A DNA stretch of 55,656 nt. Source: Micromonospora wenchangensis. Lineage in GTDB: Bacteria > Actinomycetota > Actinomycetes > Mycobacteriales > Micromonosporaceae. The stretch is from contig NZ_MZMV01000047.1 in the NCBI RefSeq assembly GCF_002210435.1, forward strand, positions 1-55,656, given 5' to 3'. The position numbers and the translations under genes are program-made. This document shows, piece by piece, positions 25,165-33,415 of this stretch (positions are counted from its first letter, which is position 1; each line of letters opens with the position of its first letter). The notes under the pieces were generated by a model, which was given only the letters and a program-made list of their open reading frames with translations, made no database searches and was not told where the DNA came from.

Positions 25165-26480
25165 CAGTGGGCTCCAACCAGCTGCTTGTCGGAGAGCTTC
25201 GGCGCGGTACGCCCCTCGATGTAGTCGAGGTAGTCCTGCTTGAAGTACTGCAACGACGAGGTCACCGAGCTGGTCGCGCCGTCACCCAGACCGCAGAACG
25301 AGCGGCCGAGGATGTTGTCGCAGGTGTCGAGCAGGGTGTCCAGGTCCTCGCTGGTGCCCTGGCCGGCGAGGATGCGCCGGTAGACCCGGACCATCCAGTA
25401 GTTGCCCTCCCGGCACGGGGTGCACTTGCCGCACGACTCGTGGTGGTAGAACTCCAGCCACCGGTAGGTCGCGTAGACCGGGCAGTCCTGGTCGGAGAAG
25501 ATCTGGGTGGCCGTGGTGCCCAGGATCGAGCCGGCCGCCGCCACCCCCTCGAAGTCCAGCGGCACGTCCAGGTGCTCGGCGGTGAGCAGCGGGGTCGACG
25601 ACCCACCGGGCGTCCAGAACCGGAGCTGGTGACCGGGCTGCATCCCGCCGGCCAGCTCGATCAGCTCGCGCAGGGTGACGCCCAGGCCGCACTCGAACTG
25701 GCCCGGGTTGGCGATCCGGCCGGAGAGCGAGTAGATCATCGGGCCGGACGACTTCTCGGTGCCCATGGACTTCCACCAGTCCGCACCGCCCAGCACGATG
25801 TACGGCACGCTGGCGATGGTGCCGACGTTGTTGACCACCGTCGGGCTGGCGTACAGGCCGTGGGTGGCCGGGAACGGCGGGCGGAGCCGGGGCTGGCCCC
25901 GGAACCCCTCCAGCGAGTCCAGCAGCGCCGTCTCCTCGCCGCAGATGTACGCCCCGGCACCGGAGTGCACCACCAGTTCCAGGTCGAACCCGGTGCCCAG
26001 GATGTTGCGCCCGAGGTAGCCCTTGGCCTGCGCCTCGGCCACCGCGTTGCGCAGCCGGCGGGCGGCGTGCACCGCCTCGCCCCGGATGTAGATGTAGGCC
26101 CGGCTGGCCCGGATCGCGTACGAGGCGATGATGACCCCCTCGACCAGCGAGTGCGGGTCGTGGGTCATCAGCGGCAGGTCCTTGCAGGTGCCCGGCTCGC
26201 CCTCGTCGGCGTTGACCACCAGGTAGTGCGGCTTGCCGTCGCCCTGCGGGATGAAGCCCCACTTGAGGCCGGTGGGGAAGCCCGCGCCACCCCGCCCGCG
26301 CAGCCCGGAGTCCTTGATCAGCTGGATCAGGTCGTCCGGGTGGGCCTTGAGGGCCTTGCGCAGCGCGGCGTAGCCGTCGAGGTTCTCGTAGGTGCCGATC
26401 CGCCAGGCGTCCGGGGAGAGCCAGCGGCGGGTCAGCACCGGGGTCAGCTTGGCCAGGGTCTCCGGCCGGGGAGTGGTCAC
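25164..26480 (-). CDS. nuoF: NADH-quinone oxidoreductase subunit F
   Basis: 438 residues from GTG 26480. NADH-binding glycine-rich motif GLRGRGGAGFPTGLKWGF, FMN-binding NADEGEPGTCKD, and the N3 4Fe-4S motif ESCGKCTPCREG with its fourth Cys in SFCGLGD. This is the NADH-oxidising subunit at the tip of complex I. It overlaps nuoE by four bases and nuoG by one, so the three NADH-module subunits are translationally coupled. Confidence 0.97.
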   Translation of the reverse strand: MTTPRPETLAKLTPVLTRRWLSPDAWRIGTYENLDGYAALRKALKAHPDDLIQLIKDSGLRGRGGAGFPTGLKWGFIPQGDGKPHYLVVNADEGEPGTCKDLPLMTHDPHSLVEGVIIASYAIRASRAYIYIRGEAVHAARRLRNAVAEAQAKGYLGRNILGTGFDLELVVHSGAGAYICGEETALLDSLEGFRGQPRLRPPFPATHGLYASPTVVNNVGTIASVPYIVLGGADWWKSMGTEKSSGPMIYSLSGRIANPGQFECGLGVTLRELIELAGGMQPGHQLRFWTPGGSSTPLLTAEHLDVPLDFEGVAAAGSILGTTATQIFSDQDCPVYATYRWLEFYHHESCGKCTPCREGNYWMVRVYRRILAGQGTSEDLDTLLDTCDNILGRSFCGLGDGATSSVTSSLQYFKQDYLDYIEGRTAPKLSDKQLVGAH

Positions 26481-27577
26481 TTCTGGGCCCCCGTCTCGCT
26501 CGCGACGGCGGAGCCCGCGCCGGCAGCGCCCGTTTCCGCCTCGGCTTCCTTGAGGTTGCGCTCCTGCGCGCCGGCCTCGTCGCCGGCGGGCTTGCCGTCA
26601 CCGGCGGGGGCGTTCGCGGCCACCCCGGCCGCCTGCGCCGCCTGCGCGTCGCGGGGGGCCGGTGGGGCGCCGTCGGTCGGGACCCGGGTGCCGGGGGCGT
26701 CCGGCACGGCGGTGGCCGCGTCGGGCTGCCGGGTCTCGGCGGTACGCACCTGCGGCGACTTGTCGTCCGGGGCCTTCACGTCCGGCGCGGTGCTGCCGGT
26801 CACCTGCTCCGGCTTCGCCGCCGGGGTGGCCGGCGCGGGGGCCTTGGCGGCCTCGGCCTTCGCCTTGGCCTCGGCGGCGGCCCGGTCGGCCTCGGCCTTG
26901 CTGCGGATCGGGGTCTTCGGGTCGTAGCCCGGTGCCGCGATGCCGTGCTGCTCGGCCAGGCGCAGGCCACGCAGGGTGGCCTCGCCCGGACCGCCGTCGG
27001 CGACCGCGCCCTCGCGCTCGTCGGCGAAGCCGGCGAGCTGGACGGCCATCTCCTTGAGGGTGCAGAGCCGGGCGCCCCGGGTCGGCATCGGCCGGCCACC
27101 GGCACGCAGCTCGTCCACCACGCCGAGGGCCCCCTGCGGGTCGACGCCGTCGAAGAAGTCGTAGTTGACGGTCATCACCGGGCCGTAGTCGCACGCCGCG
27201 AGACACTCGGCGTGCTCCAGGGTGATCTTCCCGTCGGCGGTGGTCTCGTCGTGCCCGACGCCCAGGTGCTCGGCGAGCGTGTCGTAGACCTCCTGCCCGC
27301 CCAGCACGTTGCACATCGTGTTGGTGCAGACGCTGACCAGGTAGTCACCGGTGGGCCGGCGCTTGTACATGGTGTAGAAGGTGGCCACCGCGCCGACCTG
27401 GGCCTTGTTCAGCCCCAGCACCTCGGCGCAGAACGCCACCCCGGCCGGGGAGACGTAGCCCTCCTCGGCCTGCACCAGGTGCAGCAGCGGCAGCAGCGCC
27501 GAGCGGGACCGGTCGGCCGGGTACCGGGCGATGATCTCCCGCGCCCGGACCCGGGTCTCTTCAGTGAAAACACTCAT
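26477..27577 (-). CDS. nuoE: NADH-quinone oxidoreductase subunit E with long C-terminal extension
   Basis: 366 residues from ATG 27577. The thioredoxin-like N1a 2Fe-2S domain occupies residues ~10-195 with Cys84, Cys89, Cys125 and Cys129 (CTNTMC, CLAAC). About 170 further residues follow: an Ala/Lys/Glu-rich stretch likely to be helical (SKAEADRAAAEAKAKAEAAK), then Pro/Ala/Gly/Asp-rich sequence to the end. E. coli NuoE is about 166 residues. The tail stays in frame and overlaps nuoF, so it is translated rather than an artefact. A full repeat element lies between nuoD and this gene. Confidence 0.95.
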   Translation of the reverse strand: MSVFTEETRVRAREIIARYPADRSRSALLPLLHLVQAEEGYVSPAGVAFCAEVLGLNKAQVGAVATFYTMYKRRPTGDYLVSVCTNTMCNVLGGQEVYDTLAEHLGVGHDETTADGKITLEHAECLAACDYGPVMTVNYDFFDGVDPQGALGVVDELRAGGRPMPTRGARLCTLKEMAVQLAGFADEREGAVADGGPGEATLRGLRLAEQHGIAAPGYDPKTPIRSKAEADRAAAEAKAKAEAAKAPAPATPAAKPEQVTGSTAPDVKAPDDKSPQVRTAETRQPDAATAVPDAPGTRVPTDGAPPAPRDAQAAQAAGVAANAPAGDGKPAGDEAGAQERNLKEAEAETGAAGAGSAVASETGAQK

Positions 27578-27585
27578 CAGAGTCG

Positions 27586-27635
27586 CCTTCCGTTCGCGAC
27601 TGCGGGGCTCCGCTTCGCTGCACTCCTCGCGCTCA
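27586..27635 (-). repeat. Intergenic nuo repeat, full copy after nuoD
   Basis: A 50-bp element starting at the nuoD TGA on the minus strand and ending nine bases before the nuoE start. It differs from the copy at 19938-19987 by one base (GGAAGG instead of GAAAGG at the 3' end). The last bases probably form part of the nuoE ribosome-binding site. Confidence 0.93.
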
Positions 27636-28958
27636 CCGGTCACAACCACCCATCACGGGGTCCAGCGAGGCGCCACCGGCGATCACGTCGGCGATCAGGC
27701 CGCCCTCGGCCATCGCCGGAAGGGCCTGGAGGTTGACGAAGCTCGGCTCCCGGTAGTGCACCCGGTACGGCCGGGTGCCGCCGTCGGAGACCGCGTGCAC
27801 GCCCAACTCGCCCCGGGGCGACTCGATGCCGACGTACACCTGGCCCGGCGGGACCCGGAAGCCCTCGGTGACCAGCTTGAAGTGGTGGATCAGCGACTCC
27901 ATCGACTGACCCATGATCTTGGCGACGTGTTCCAGCGAGTTGCCCATGCCGTCCACGCCGATGGCGAGCTGCGCCGGCCAGGCGATCTTGCGGTCGGCCA
28001 CCATCACCGGGCCCGGCTTCAGCCGGTCCAGCGCCTGCTCGACCAGCTTGAGCGACTCCCGGATCTCGGCCACCCGGACCAGGTAGCGGCCCCAGACGTC
28101 GCCGTCCGGGTGGGTCGGCACGTCGAACTCGTAGCTCTCGTAGCCGCAGTACGGCATGGTCTTGCGCAGGTCCCAGGCGAGGCCGGCGGAGCGCAGCACC
28201 GGGCCGGTGACGCCGAGCGCGACACAGGCGGTCACGTCGAGCACCGCGACGCCCTGGGTGCGCTCGGTCCAGATCGGCTGGCCGGAGAGGAGGTCCTCGT
28301 ACTCCTTGAGCTTCTTCGGCATCATCTTGAGGAACTCGCGGATCTTGACGATCGCGGCGTCCGGGACGTCCTGCGCCACCCCGCCCGGCCGGACGTACGC
28401 GTGGTTCATCCGCAGGCCGGTGATGGTCTCGAAGATGTCGAGGATGTACTCCCGCTCGCGGAAGCCGTACAGCATGATCGAGATCGCGCCCAGCTCCATG
28501 CCGGTGGTGGCCAGCCAGACCAGGTGCGAGGAGATCCGGTTCAGCTCCATCATCAGGACCCGGATCGTGGTGGCCCGCTCGGTGATGTCGTCGGTGATGC
28601 CGAGCAGCTTCTCCACCGCGAGGCTGTACGCCGTCTCGTTGAAGATCGGGGCGAGGTAGTCCATCCGGGTCACGAACGTCGAACCCTGCACCCAGTTGCG
28701 GTACTCGAGGTTCTTCTCGATGCCGGTGTGCAGGTAGCCGACGACCGAGCGGGCCTCGCGGACCGTCTCGCCCTCCAGCTCCAGGATCAGCCGGAGCACG
28801 CCGTGCGTCGACGGGTGCTGCGGACCCATGTTCACGACGATCCGCTCGTCGTTGATCGGGTCGGTGCCGGAGACGACCTGGTCCCAGTCCCCACCGGTGA
28901 CGGTGAAGACCCGACCCTCGGTGGTCTCCCGCTCGGTCGCGTAGTTGGACGTGGTCAC
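27633..28958 (-). CDS. nuoD: NADH-quinone oxidoreductase subunit D
   Basis: 441 residues from GTG 28958, overlapping nuoC. It contains the 49-kDa-subunit signatures NMGPQHPSTHGVLRL, GYLHTGIEKNLEYR and, near the end, ESPRGELGVHAVSDGG. With NuoB it lines the quinone-binding pocket; the conserved His is in PQHPSTHG. NuoC and NuoD are separate genes here, unlike the fused form in E. coli. The stop codon is the first base triplet of the 50-bp repeat. Confidence 0.97.
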   Translation of the reverse strand: MTTSNYATERETTEGRVFTVTGGDWDQVVSGTDPINDERIVVNMGPQHPSTHGVLRLILELEGETVREARSVVGYLHTGIEKNLEYRNWVQGSTFVTRMDYLAPIFNETAYSLAVEKLLGITDDITERATTIRVLMMELNRISSHLVWLATTGMELGAISIMLYGFREREYILDIFETITGLRMNHAYVRPGGVAQDVPDAAIVKIREFLKMMPKKLKEYEDLLSGQPIWTERTQGVAVLDVTACVALGVTGPVLRSAGLAWDLRKTMPYCGYESYEFDVPTHPDGDVWGRYLVRVAEIRESLKLVEQALDRLKPGPVMVADRKIAWPAQLAIGVDGMGNSLEHVAKIMGQSMESLIHHFKLVTEGFRVPPGQVYVGIESPRGELGVHAVSDGGTRPYRVHYREPSFVNLQALPAMAEGGLIADVIAGGASLDPVMGGCDR

Positions 28959-29686
28959 TGGTACGACCTCCTGCGGTCCGGCGGCGGAATCTCGGCGCCC
29001 TTGTACTCCACCGGGACGCCGCCGAGCGGGTAGTCCTTGCGCTGCGGGTGGCCCTCCCAGTCGTCGGGCATCAGGACCCGGGTCAGGTTGGGGTGGCCGT
29101 CGAAGATGACCCCGAACATGTCGTACGCCTCGCGCTCCTGCCAGTCGGCCGTCGGGTAGACGGCGGTGACGCTGGGCAGGTGCGGGTGCTCGGCGGAGAC
29201 GGCCGCCTCCAGCCGGACCCGCCGCCGGTAGGTCATCGAGGTGAGCTGGTAGACCACGTGCAGCCGGCGCTCGTCGGCACCGAGGTAGTCCACCCCGGAC
29301 ACCGAGGAGCACAGCTCGAAGCGCAGCGCGAGGTCGTCCCGCATCACCTGGCACACCTCGGCGATCCGCTCCGGGCGCACGTGCAGGGTCAGCTCGCCCC
29401 GGTCGACGACGACCTTCTCGATCGCGTCGCCGAACTGCGGGTACGCCTCCTCCAGCGCGTCGCGCACCTCGTCGAAGTAGCCCCCGTACGGCCGGGGTGC
29501 CTCCTCGATCGGGGTGCGCTGGCGGACCAGGCCGCCGTAGCCGGACACGTCGCCGGTGCCCTGCATGCCGAACATGCCGCGCCCGGCGGGGCTGGACGGC
29601 GGCAGCTCGGCGGGGGCACCGCTGGTCGCACCGGCCGGGGTGACCGGTACCGGCACCCCGCCGTCGTTGGTGCGGTCGTCGGTCAC
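28955..29686 (-). CDS. nuoC: NADH-quinone oxidoreductase subunit C
   Basis: 243 residues from GTG 29686, with GTGA overlapping the nuoB stop. The first ~65 residues are Pro/Gly-rich and probably disordered. The 30-kDa-subunit core follows, with the signature TADWQEREAYDMFGVIFDGHPNLTR (in part) and LMPDDWEGHPQRKDYPLGG. It is a structural subunit of the peripheral arm next to NuoD. Confidence 0.96.
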   Translation of the reverse strand: MTDDRTNDGGVPVPVTPAGATSGAPAELPPSSPAGRGMFGMQGTGDVSGYGGLVRQRTPIEEAPRPYGGYFDEVRDALEEAYPQFGDAIEKVVVDRGELTLHVRPERIAEVCQVMRDDLALRFELCSSVSGVDYLGADERRLHVVYQLTSMTYRRRVRLEAAVSAEHPHLPSVTAVYPTADWQEREAYDMFGVIFDGHPNLTRVLMPDDWEGHPQRKDYPLGGVPVEYKGAEIPPPDRRRSYQ

Positions 29687-30360
29687 TTCGGGCCCCTCTG
29701 CGACTGGAGGTGGTTCTGGGCGTTCATCCAGTTCTCGATCCGCAACTGCTCCTCGCGCCCCTCGCGGACCGCCTTCGTCCACTCGGCGCGGCGGGCCTTG
29801 TCGTTGCGGTACGACGACGGCATCGAGCCGTACGGCACCACGGGCACGTCGCCGCGCTCCAGGCGGGCCGCCTGCATCTTGCGGCCGTTCGGGCCCAGCG
29901 GCTCGTACATGATCTTCTCGCGGAGCTTGAGGATCGCGTCGATGAGCATCTCGGGGCGGGGCGGGCAGCCCGGCAGGTACATGTCGACCGGGACGACGTG
30001 GTCGACGCCCTGGACGATCGCGTAGTTGTTGAACATGCCGCCGCTGCTGGCGCAGACGCCCATGGAGAGCACCCAGCGGGGCTCGGCCATCTGGTCGTAG
30101 ATCTGGCGCAGGACCGGGGCCATCTTCTGGCTCACCCGGCCGGCCACGATCATCAGGTCGGCCTGGCGCGGCGAGGCGCGGAAGACCTCCATGCCCCAGC
30201 GGCCCATGTCGTAGTGCGGGCCACCGGCCGCCATCATCTCGATGGCGCAGCAGGCCAGGCCGAAGGTGGCGCCCCAGACGGACGACTTCCGCGACCAGTT
30301 GACCAGCTTCTCCACGGAGGTGAGCAGGACGCCGGCGGGGAGTTTCTCCTCGATGCCCAT
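29683..30360 (-). CDS. nuoB: NADH-quinone oxidoreductase subunit B
   Basis: 225 residues from ATG 30360, after a GGGAGGAACG ribosome-binding site. Cluster N2 ligands are visible: tandem Cys37-Cys38 (GLACCAIEMM), a Cys in SMGVCASSGG, and the last in YLPGCPPRPE. NuoB delivers electrons to menaquinone. About 50 residues beyond the conserved core (from ERGDVPVVPYG) form a charged tail. It lies 14 bases after nuoA. Confidence 0.97.
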   Translation of the reverse strand: MGIEEKLPAGVLLTSVEKLVNWSRKSSVWGATFGLACCAIEMMAAGGPHYDMGRWGMEVFRASPRQADLMIVAGRVSQKMAPVLRQIYDQMAEPRWVLSMGVCASSGGMFNNYAIVQGVDHVVPVDMYLPGCPPRPEMLIDAILKLREKIMYEPLGPNGRKMQAARLERGDVPVVPYGSMPSSYRNDKARRAEWTKAVREGREEQLRIENWMNAQNHLQSQRGPK

Positions 30361-30374
30361 CTGACGTTCCTCCC

Positions 30375-30740
30375 TCAGTCCCAGTCCAGGCCGCCGCGCC
30401 GCCACACATAGGCGTACGCGACGAAGACCGCGACGATGAACAGGACCATCTCCACGAAGCCGAAGATCGGCAGGGCGTCGAAGGAGACCGCCCAGGGGTA
30501 GAGGAAGATGATCTCGATGTCGAAGACGATGAAGAGCATCGCCGTCAGGTAGAACTTGATCGGGAACCGTCCCCCGCCCACCGGCTGCGGGCTGGGCTCG
30601 ATCCCACACTCGTATGCCTCGAGCTTGGCCTTGTTGTAGCGCCGGGGACCGGCGAAGCGGGCGGCGGCCACGGAGAACAGCGAGAACGCCGCGGCGAGGG
30701 CGAACAGCCCGATGATCGGTGCGTAAGGCGAGAGCGACAT
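30375..30740 (-). CDS. nuoA: NADH-quinone oxidoreductase subunit A
   Basis: 121 residues from ATG 30740, with AGGAG five bases upstream. Three membrane helices and the signature YECGIEP...FPIKFYLTAMLFIVFDIEIIFLYPW (in part), whose cysteine-bearing loop contacts the quinone site. First gene of the 14-gene nuo operon. The upstream gap to the MenJ-like gene contains a possible Rex site. Confidence 0.97.
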   Translation of the reverse strand: MSLSPYAPIIGLFALAAAFSLFSVAAARFAGPRRYNKAKLEAYECGIEPSPQPVGGGRFPIKFYLTAMLFIVFDIEIIFLYPWAVSFDALPIFGFVEMVLFIVAVFVAYAYVWRRGGLDWD

Positions 30741-30775
30741 CTTTTCTCCTGCTCGTCCTTCCCCTGCCCCAGGTG

Positions 30776-30791
30776 CTTGACAAATTTCACA
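30776..30791 (-). promoter_or_regulatory. Possible Rex operator before nuoA
   Basis: On the minus strand TGTGAAATTTGTCAAG matches nine of twelve fixed positions of the Rex consensus TGTGAA-N4-TTCACA, with one good half and one degraded half. It overlaps a possible -10 box, TAGTGT (30789-30794). Rex controls nuo in Streptomyces. Weak on its own. Confidence 0.4.
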
Positions 30792-30876
30792 CTATTCACG
30801 TCCCTCGTGACTGCCGTCAGCGGGGGTCGATCCCTGTCCGTGCCGGTGCCGCCGTTGGCCCTGGCCCGGTCACGCC

Positions 30877-32151
30877 TCACACGGCCGGGGCCGCCTTCGT
30901 CATCGCGTTGATGACCCGGTCCATCGCGTCCCCGCCGCGCGGGTCGGTCAGGTTGGCCAGCAGCTTGAGCACGAAGCGCATCAGCATCGGGTGCGGCATG
31001 CCGTGCTTGGTCGCCATCCGCATCACCTCGGGCCGGCCGATCAGCTTGACGAAGATCCCGCCGAGCCGGTAATAGCCACCGAACCGGGCCTTCAACTCCT
31101 GCGGGTACGCGGTCAGCGCCCGCTCCCGCTCGGGGCCGGCCGGTCGGGCCAGCGCCTGCACGATGACCTCGGCGGCCAGCTCGCCGGACTCCATGGCGTA
31201 CGCGATGCCCTCGCCGTTGAACGGGTTGACCATGCCGCCGGAGTCGCCGACCAGCAGGACCCCCCGGGTGTAGTGCGGCACCCGGTTGAAGCCCATCGGC
31301 AGTGCCGCGCCGAGGATCGGGCCGTCGGCGTTCGCCTCGTCGGTCATCCCCCAGTCCGTCGGGGTGTTGGCCAGCCAGTCGGTGAGCAGCCGCCGGTAGT
31401 TCGTCTTGCCGAACGCGGAGGAGGAGTTGAGCACGCCGAGGCCGACGTTGACCCGGCCGTCGCCGAGGCCGAAGATCCAGCCGTAGCCGGGCAGCAGCGC
31501 GTCGCTGTCCTTGCTGCGCAGCTCCAGCCAGGACTCCAGGTAGTCGTCGTCGTGCTTGGCCGGCGAGTGGTAGTAGCGCCGGACGGCCACCCCGATCGGC
31601 CGGTCCTCCCGCTTGGCCAGGCCTAGGGCGAGCGGGAACCGGCCGGAGACGCCGTCCGCGGCGACCACCAGCGGGGCGTGGAAGGTGGCCGGCTCCCGGC
31701 CGGGGCCGACCTCGGCGGTCACCCCGACCACCCGGTCGTCGCCGTCGAGCACCGGGCCGATGACGTTGACGTTGGTGCGCAGCTCGGCACCGGCGGCGAC
31801 GGCCCGCTGGGCGAGCAGGTCGTCGAAGTCCAGCCGGGTGCGGACCAGGCCGTAGTTGGGGAAGCTGGCCAGGTCGGGCCAGTCCAGTTCGAGGCGTACC
31901 CCGCCGCCGATCACCCGCAGGCCCTTGTTGTGCAGCCAGCCGGCCTCGGGCGAGGTGTCCACGCCCATCCGGATGAGCTGCCGGGTCGCCCGGGGGGTGA
32001 GCCCGTCTCCGCACACCTTCTCGCGGGGGAACTCGGTCTTCTCCAGCAGCAGCACGCGTACGCCGTGCCGCGCCAGGTGGTACGCCGTCGCCGATCCACC
32101 GGGACCGGCGCCCACCACGATCACGTCGGCGTCGTTCTCCACCGATGTCAT
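30877..32151 (-). CDS. Geranylgeranyl reductase family flavoprotein, likely menaquinone side-chain reductase (MenJ-like)
   Basis: 424 residues from ATG 32151, following GGGAGGAGG; an earlier in-frame ATG lies inside the operator palindrome and is less likely. The FAD-binding GxGxxG is VVGAGPGGSATAYHL near residue 15; FPREKVCGDGLTPRA and GDSGGMVNPFNGEGIAYAMESG (in part) are typical of geranylgeranyl reductases. In Mycobacterium tuberculosis the related MenJ saturates one isoprene of menaquinone and lies close to menaquinone genes. Here menG is upstream and nuoA downstream on the same strand, so the same role is inferred. Reduction of lipid-linked geranylgeranyl chains is the alternative. Confidence 0.85.
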   Translation of the reverse strand: MTSVENDADVIVVGAGPGGSATAYHLARHGVRVLLLEKTEFPREKVCGDGLTPRATRQLIRMGVDTSPEAGWLHNKGLRVIGGGVRLELDWPDLASFPNYGLVRTRLDFDDLLAQRAVAAGAELRTNVNVIGPVLDGDDRVVGVTAEVGPGREPATFHAPLVVAADGVSGRFPLALGLAKREDRPIGVAVRRYYHSPAKHDDDYLESWLELRSKDSDALLPGYGWIFGLGDGRVNVGLGVLNSSSAFGKTNYRRLLTDWLANTPTDWGMTDEANADGPILGAALPMGFNRVPHYTRGVLLVGDSGGMVNPFNGEGIAYAMESGELAAEVIVQALARPAGPERERALTAYPQELKARFGGYYRLGGIFVKLIGRPEVMRMATKHGMPHPMLMRFVLKLLANLTDPRGGDAMDRVINAMTKAAPAV

Positions 32152-32170
32152 CTGCGCCTCCTCCCGCACG

Positions 32171-32190
32171 CTCGTGAAATGCTTCACAAG
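32171..32190 (-). promoter_or_regulatory. Rex-like operator before the MenJ-like gene
   Basis: A 20-bp palindrome, CTTGTGAAGCATTTCACGAG on the minus strand, with one mismatch between arms. The core TGTGAA-N4-TTCACG matches the Rex consensus at eleven of twelve positions. It lies between a TAGACT -10-like box (32204-32209) and the ribosome-binding site, a position expected to repress. Confidence 0.7.
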
Positions 32191-32285
32191 CCGATCGGGT
32201 TGGAGTCTATGACCGTGGTTACACAGCTGCCGGGTGAGGGGTACCTAACTTCCTGGAAACATGCCGGTCGGGGTGGGTTCGTCCC

Positions 32286-32507
32286 TCAGTTCCGGGCGAT
32301 GTCGAGCCCGTCGTCGGCCCGGACCGCCGCCGGCAGGTGGTCACGCAGCGCTCCACCGGCCGCCCGGTCGAGGGCACCCAGCACCTCGGCGACCACCTGA
32401 CGGACCTCGGCCGGGTCCGCGCCGGCCAGCTCCCTGAGCTGGGCGACCAGCTCGGCGGCGTCGTCGTCGGTGGGGGCCGTCGGGTCGGTGGGCACTACTC
32501 CGGTCAT
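32286..32507 (-). CDS. Small acidic protein of unknown function
   Basis: 73 residues from ATG 32507 (a TTG seven codons upstream is possible). It is Asp/Ala/Leu-rich with a probable helical middle (DDAAELVAQLRELAGADPAEVRQVVAEVLGALDRAAGG, described in part). No signal peptide, membrane segment or cysteine. No clear ribosome-binding site. It sits between menG and the MenJ-like gene on the same strand. I do not recognise the family; codon use looks coding. Confidence 0.55.
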   Translation of the reverse strand: MTGVVPTDPTAPTDDDAAELVAQLRELAGADPAEVRQVVAEVLGALDRAAGGALRDHLPAAVRADDGLDIARN

Positions 32508-32574
32508 GCCGGGGAGCTTACCCCGCAAAAACCACCAAAGGCGGACATCAGGGAAAGAGGGCGTTCACCCTCGG

Positions 32575-33285
32575 TCACGCCCGGACGGCCCGGTGCAGGG
32601 CCACCACCCCGCCGGTCAGGTTGCGCCACGCCACCCGGCCCCAACCGGCCGCGCCGACCCGCGCCGCCAGGGCCGCCTGGTCCGGCCAGGCCCGGATCGA
32701 CTCGGCCAGGTAGACGTACGCGTCGGGGTTGCTGGACACCGTCCGGGCCACCGTGGGCAACGACCGCATCAGGTACGACAGGTAGACCGTCCGGAATGCC
32801 TGGTTCACCGGCGTGCTGAACTCGCAGACCACCAGCCGGCCCCCCGGCCGGGTCACCCGGGCCAGCTCCCGCAGCGCCGCATCGGGGTCGTTGACGTTGC
32901 GCAGGGCGAAGGAGATCGTCACCGCGTCGAAGGAGGCGTCGGCGAAGGGCAGCCGCAGCGCGTCCCCGGCCAGCAGCGGCACCTCCGGCCGGACCCGCCG
33001 GCCGGCCCGCAGCATGCCCTGCGACAGGTCCACGCCCACCGCGTACGCCCCGGAGCGGGCCAACTCCTGCGTCGACACCCCGGTGCCGGCGCCCACGTCC
33101 AGCACCCGCTCACCGGGGAGCAGCCCGAGCGCCGCCCGGGTGGCCCGTCGCCACGACCGGTCCTGCCCGAAGGACAGGACCGTGTTGGTCAGGTCGTAAC
33201 GGGCGGCCACCCCGTCGAACATCGCGGCGACCTCGGGTGGCGACTTGTCCAGGCCGGCGCGCTGGCCCTGCGGGGTACGACTCAC
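32575..33285 (-). CDS. menG: Demethylmenaquinone methyltransferase
   Basis: 236 residues from GTG 33285. A class I SAM methyltransferase with glycine-rich motif LDVGAGTGVSTQELA, the UbiE/MenG signatures MFDGVAARYDLTNTVLSFGQDR near the N terminus (in part), and ISFALRNVNDPDAALRELARV. It performs the last methylation of menaquinone and is shared by the classical and futalosine routes. GGAGG is very close to the GTG, so the start is not fully certain. Same strand as the MenJ-like gene and nuo. Confidence 0.93.
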   Translation of the reverse strand: MSRTPQGQRAGLDKSPPEVAAMFDGVAARYDLTNTVLSFGQDRSWRRATRAALGLLPGERVLDVGAGTGVSTQELARSGAYAVGVDLSQGMLRAGRRVRPEVPLLAGDALRLPFADASFDAVTISFALRNVNDPDAALRELARVTRPGGRLVVCEFSTPVNQAFRTVYLSYLMRSLPTVARTVSSNPDAYVYLAESIRAWPDQAALAARVGAAGWGRVAWRNLTGGVVALHRAVRA

Positions 33286-33347
33286 CCCTCCACTCTGCCA
33301 GCCACCCCCCGCCCGCCCGGCGTGGGGTGGCGCTCCCCACGGACACG

Positions 33348-33381
33348 CGGCGGGCGGGGTGGATGACCACCCCGCCCGCCG
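33348..33381 (-). terminator. Terminator after the LPXTG protein gene
   Basis: A perfect 15-bp stem (33348-33362 with 33367-33381) with a four-base ATGA loop, between the LPXTG gene stop at 33416 and menG. It should isolate menG from upstream transcription. No U-tract. Confidence 0.8.
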
Positions 33382-33415
33382 GTTGTCCTGCCGTGGTGCG
33401 CGGACCTGTCGAAGG

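Noticed and set aside
26491..26516. Possible remnant of the nuo repeat inside the end of nuoE
   Set aside because: Only about 14 of 17 bases match over a GC-rich stretch, which could be chance.
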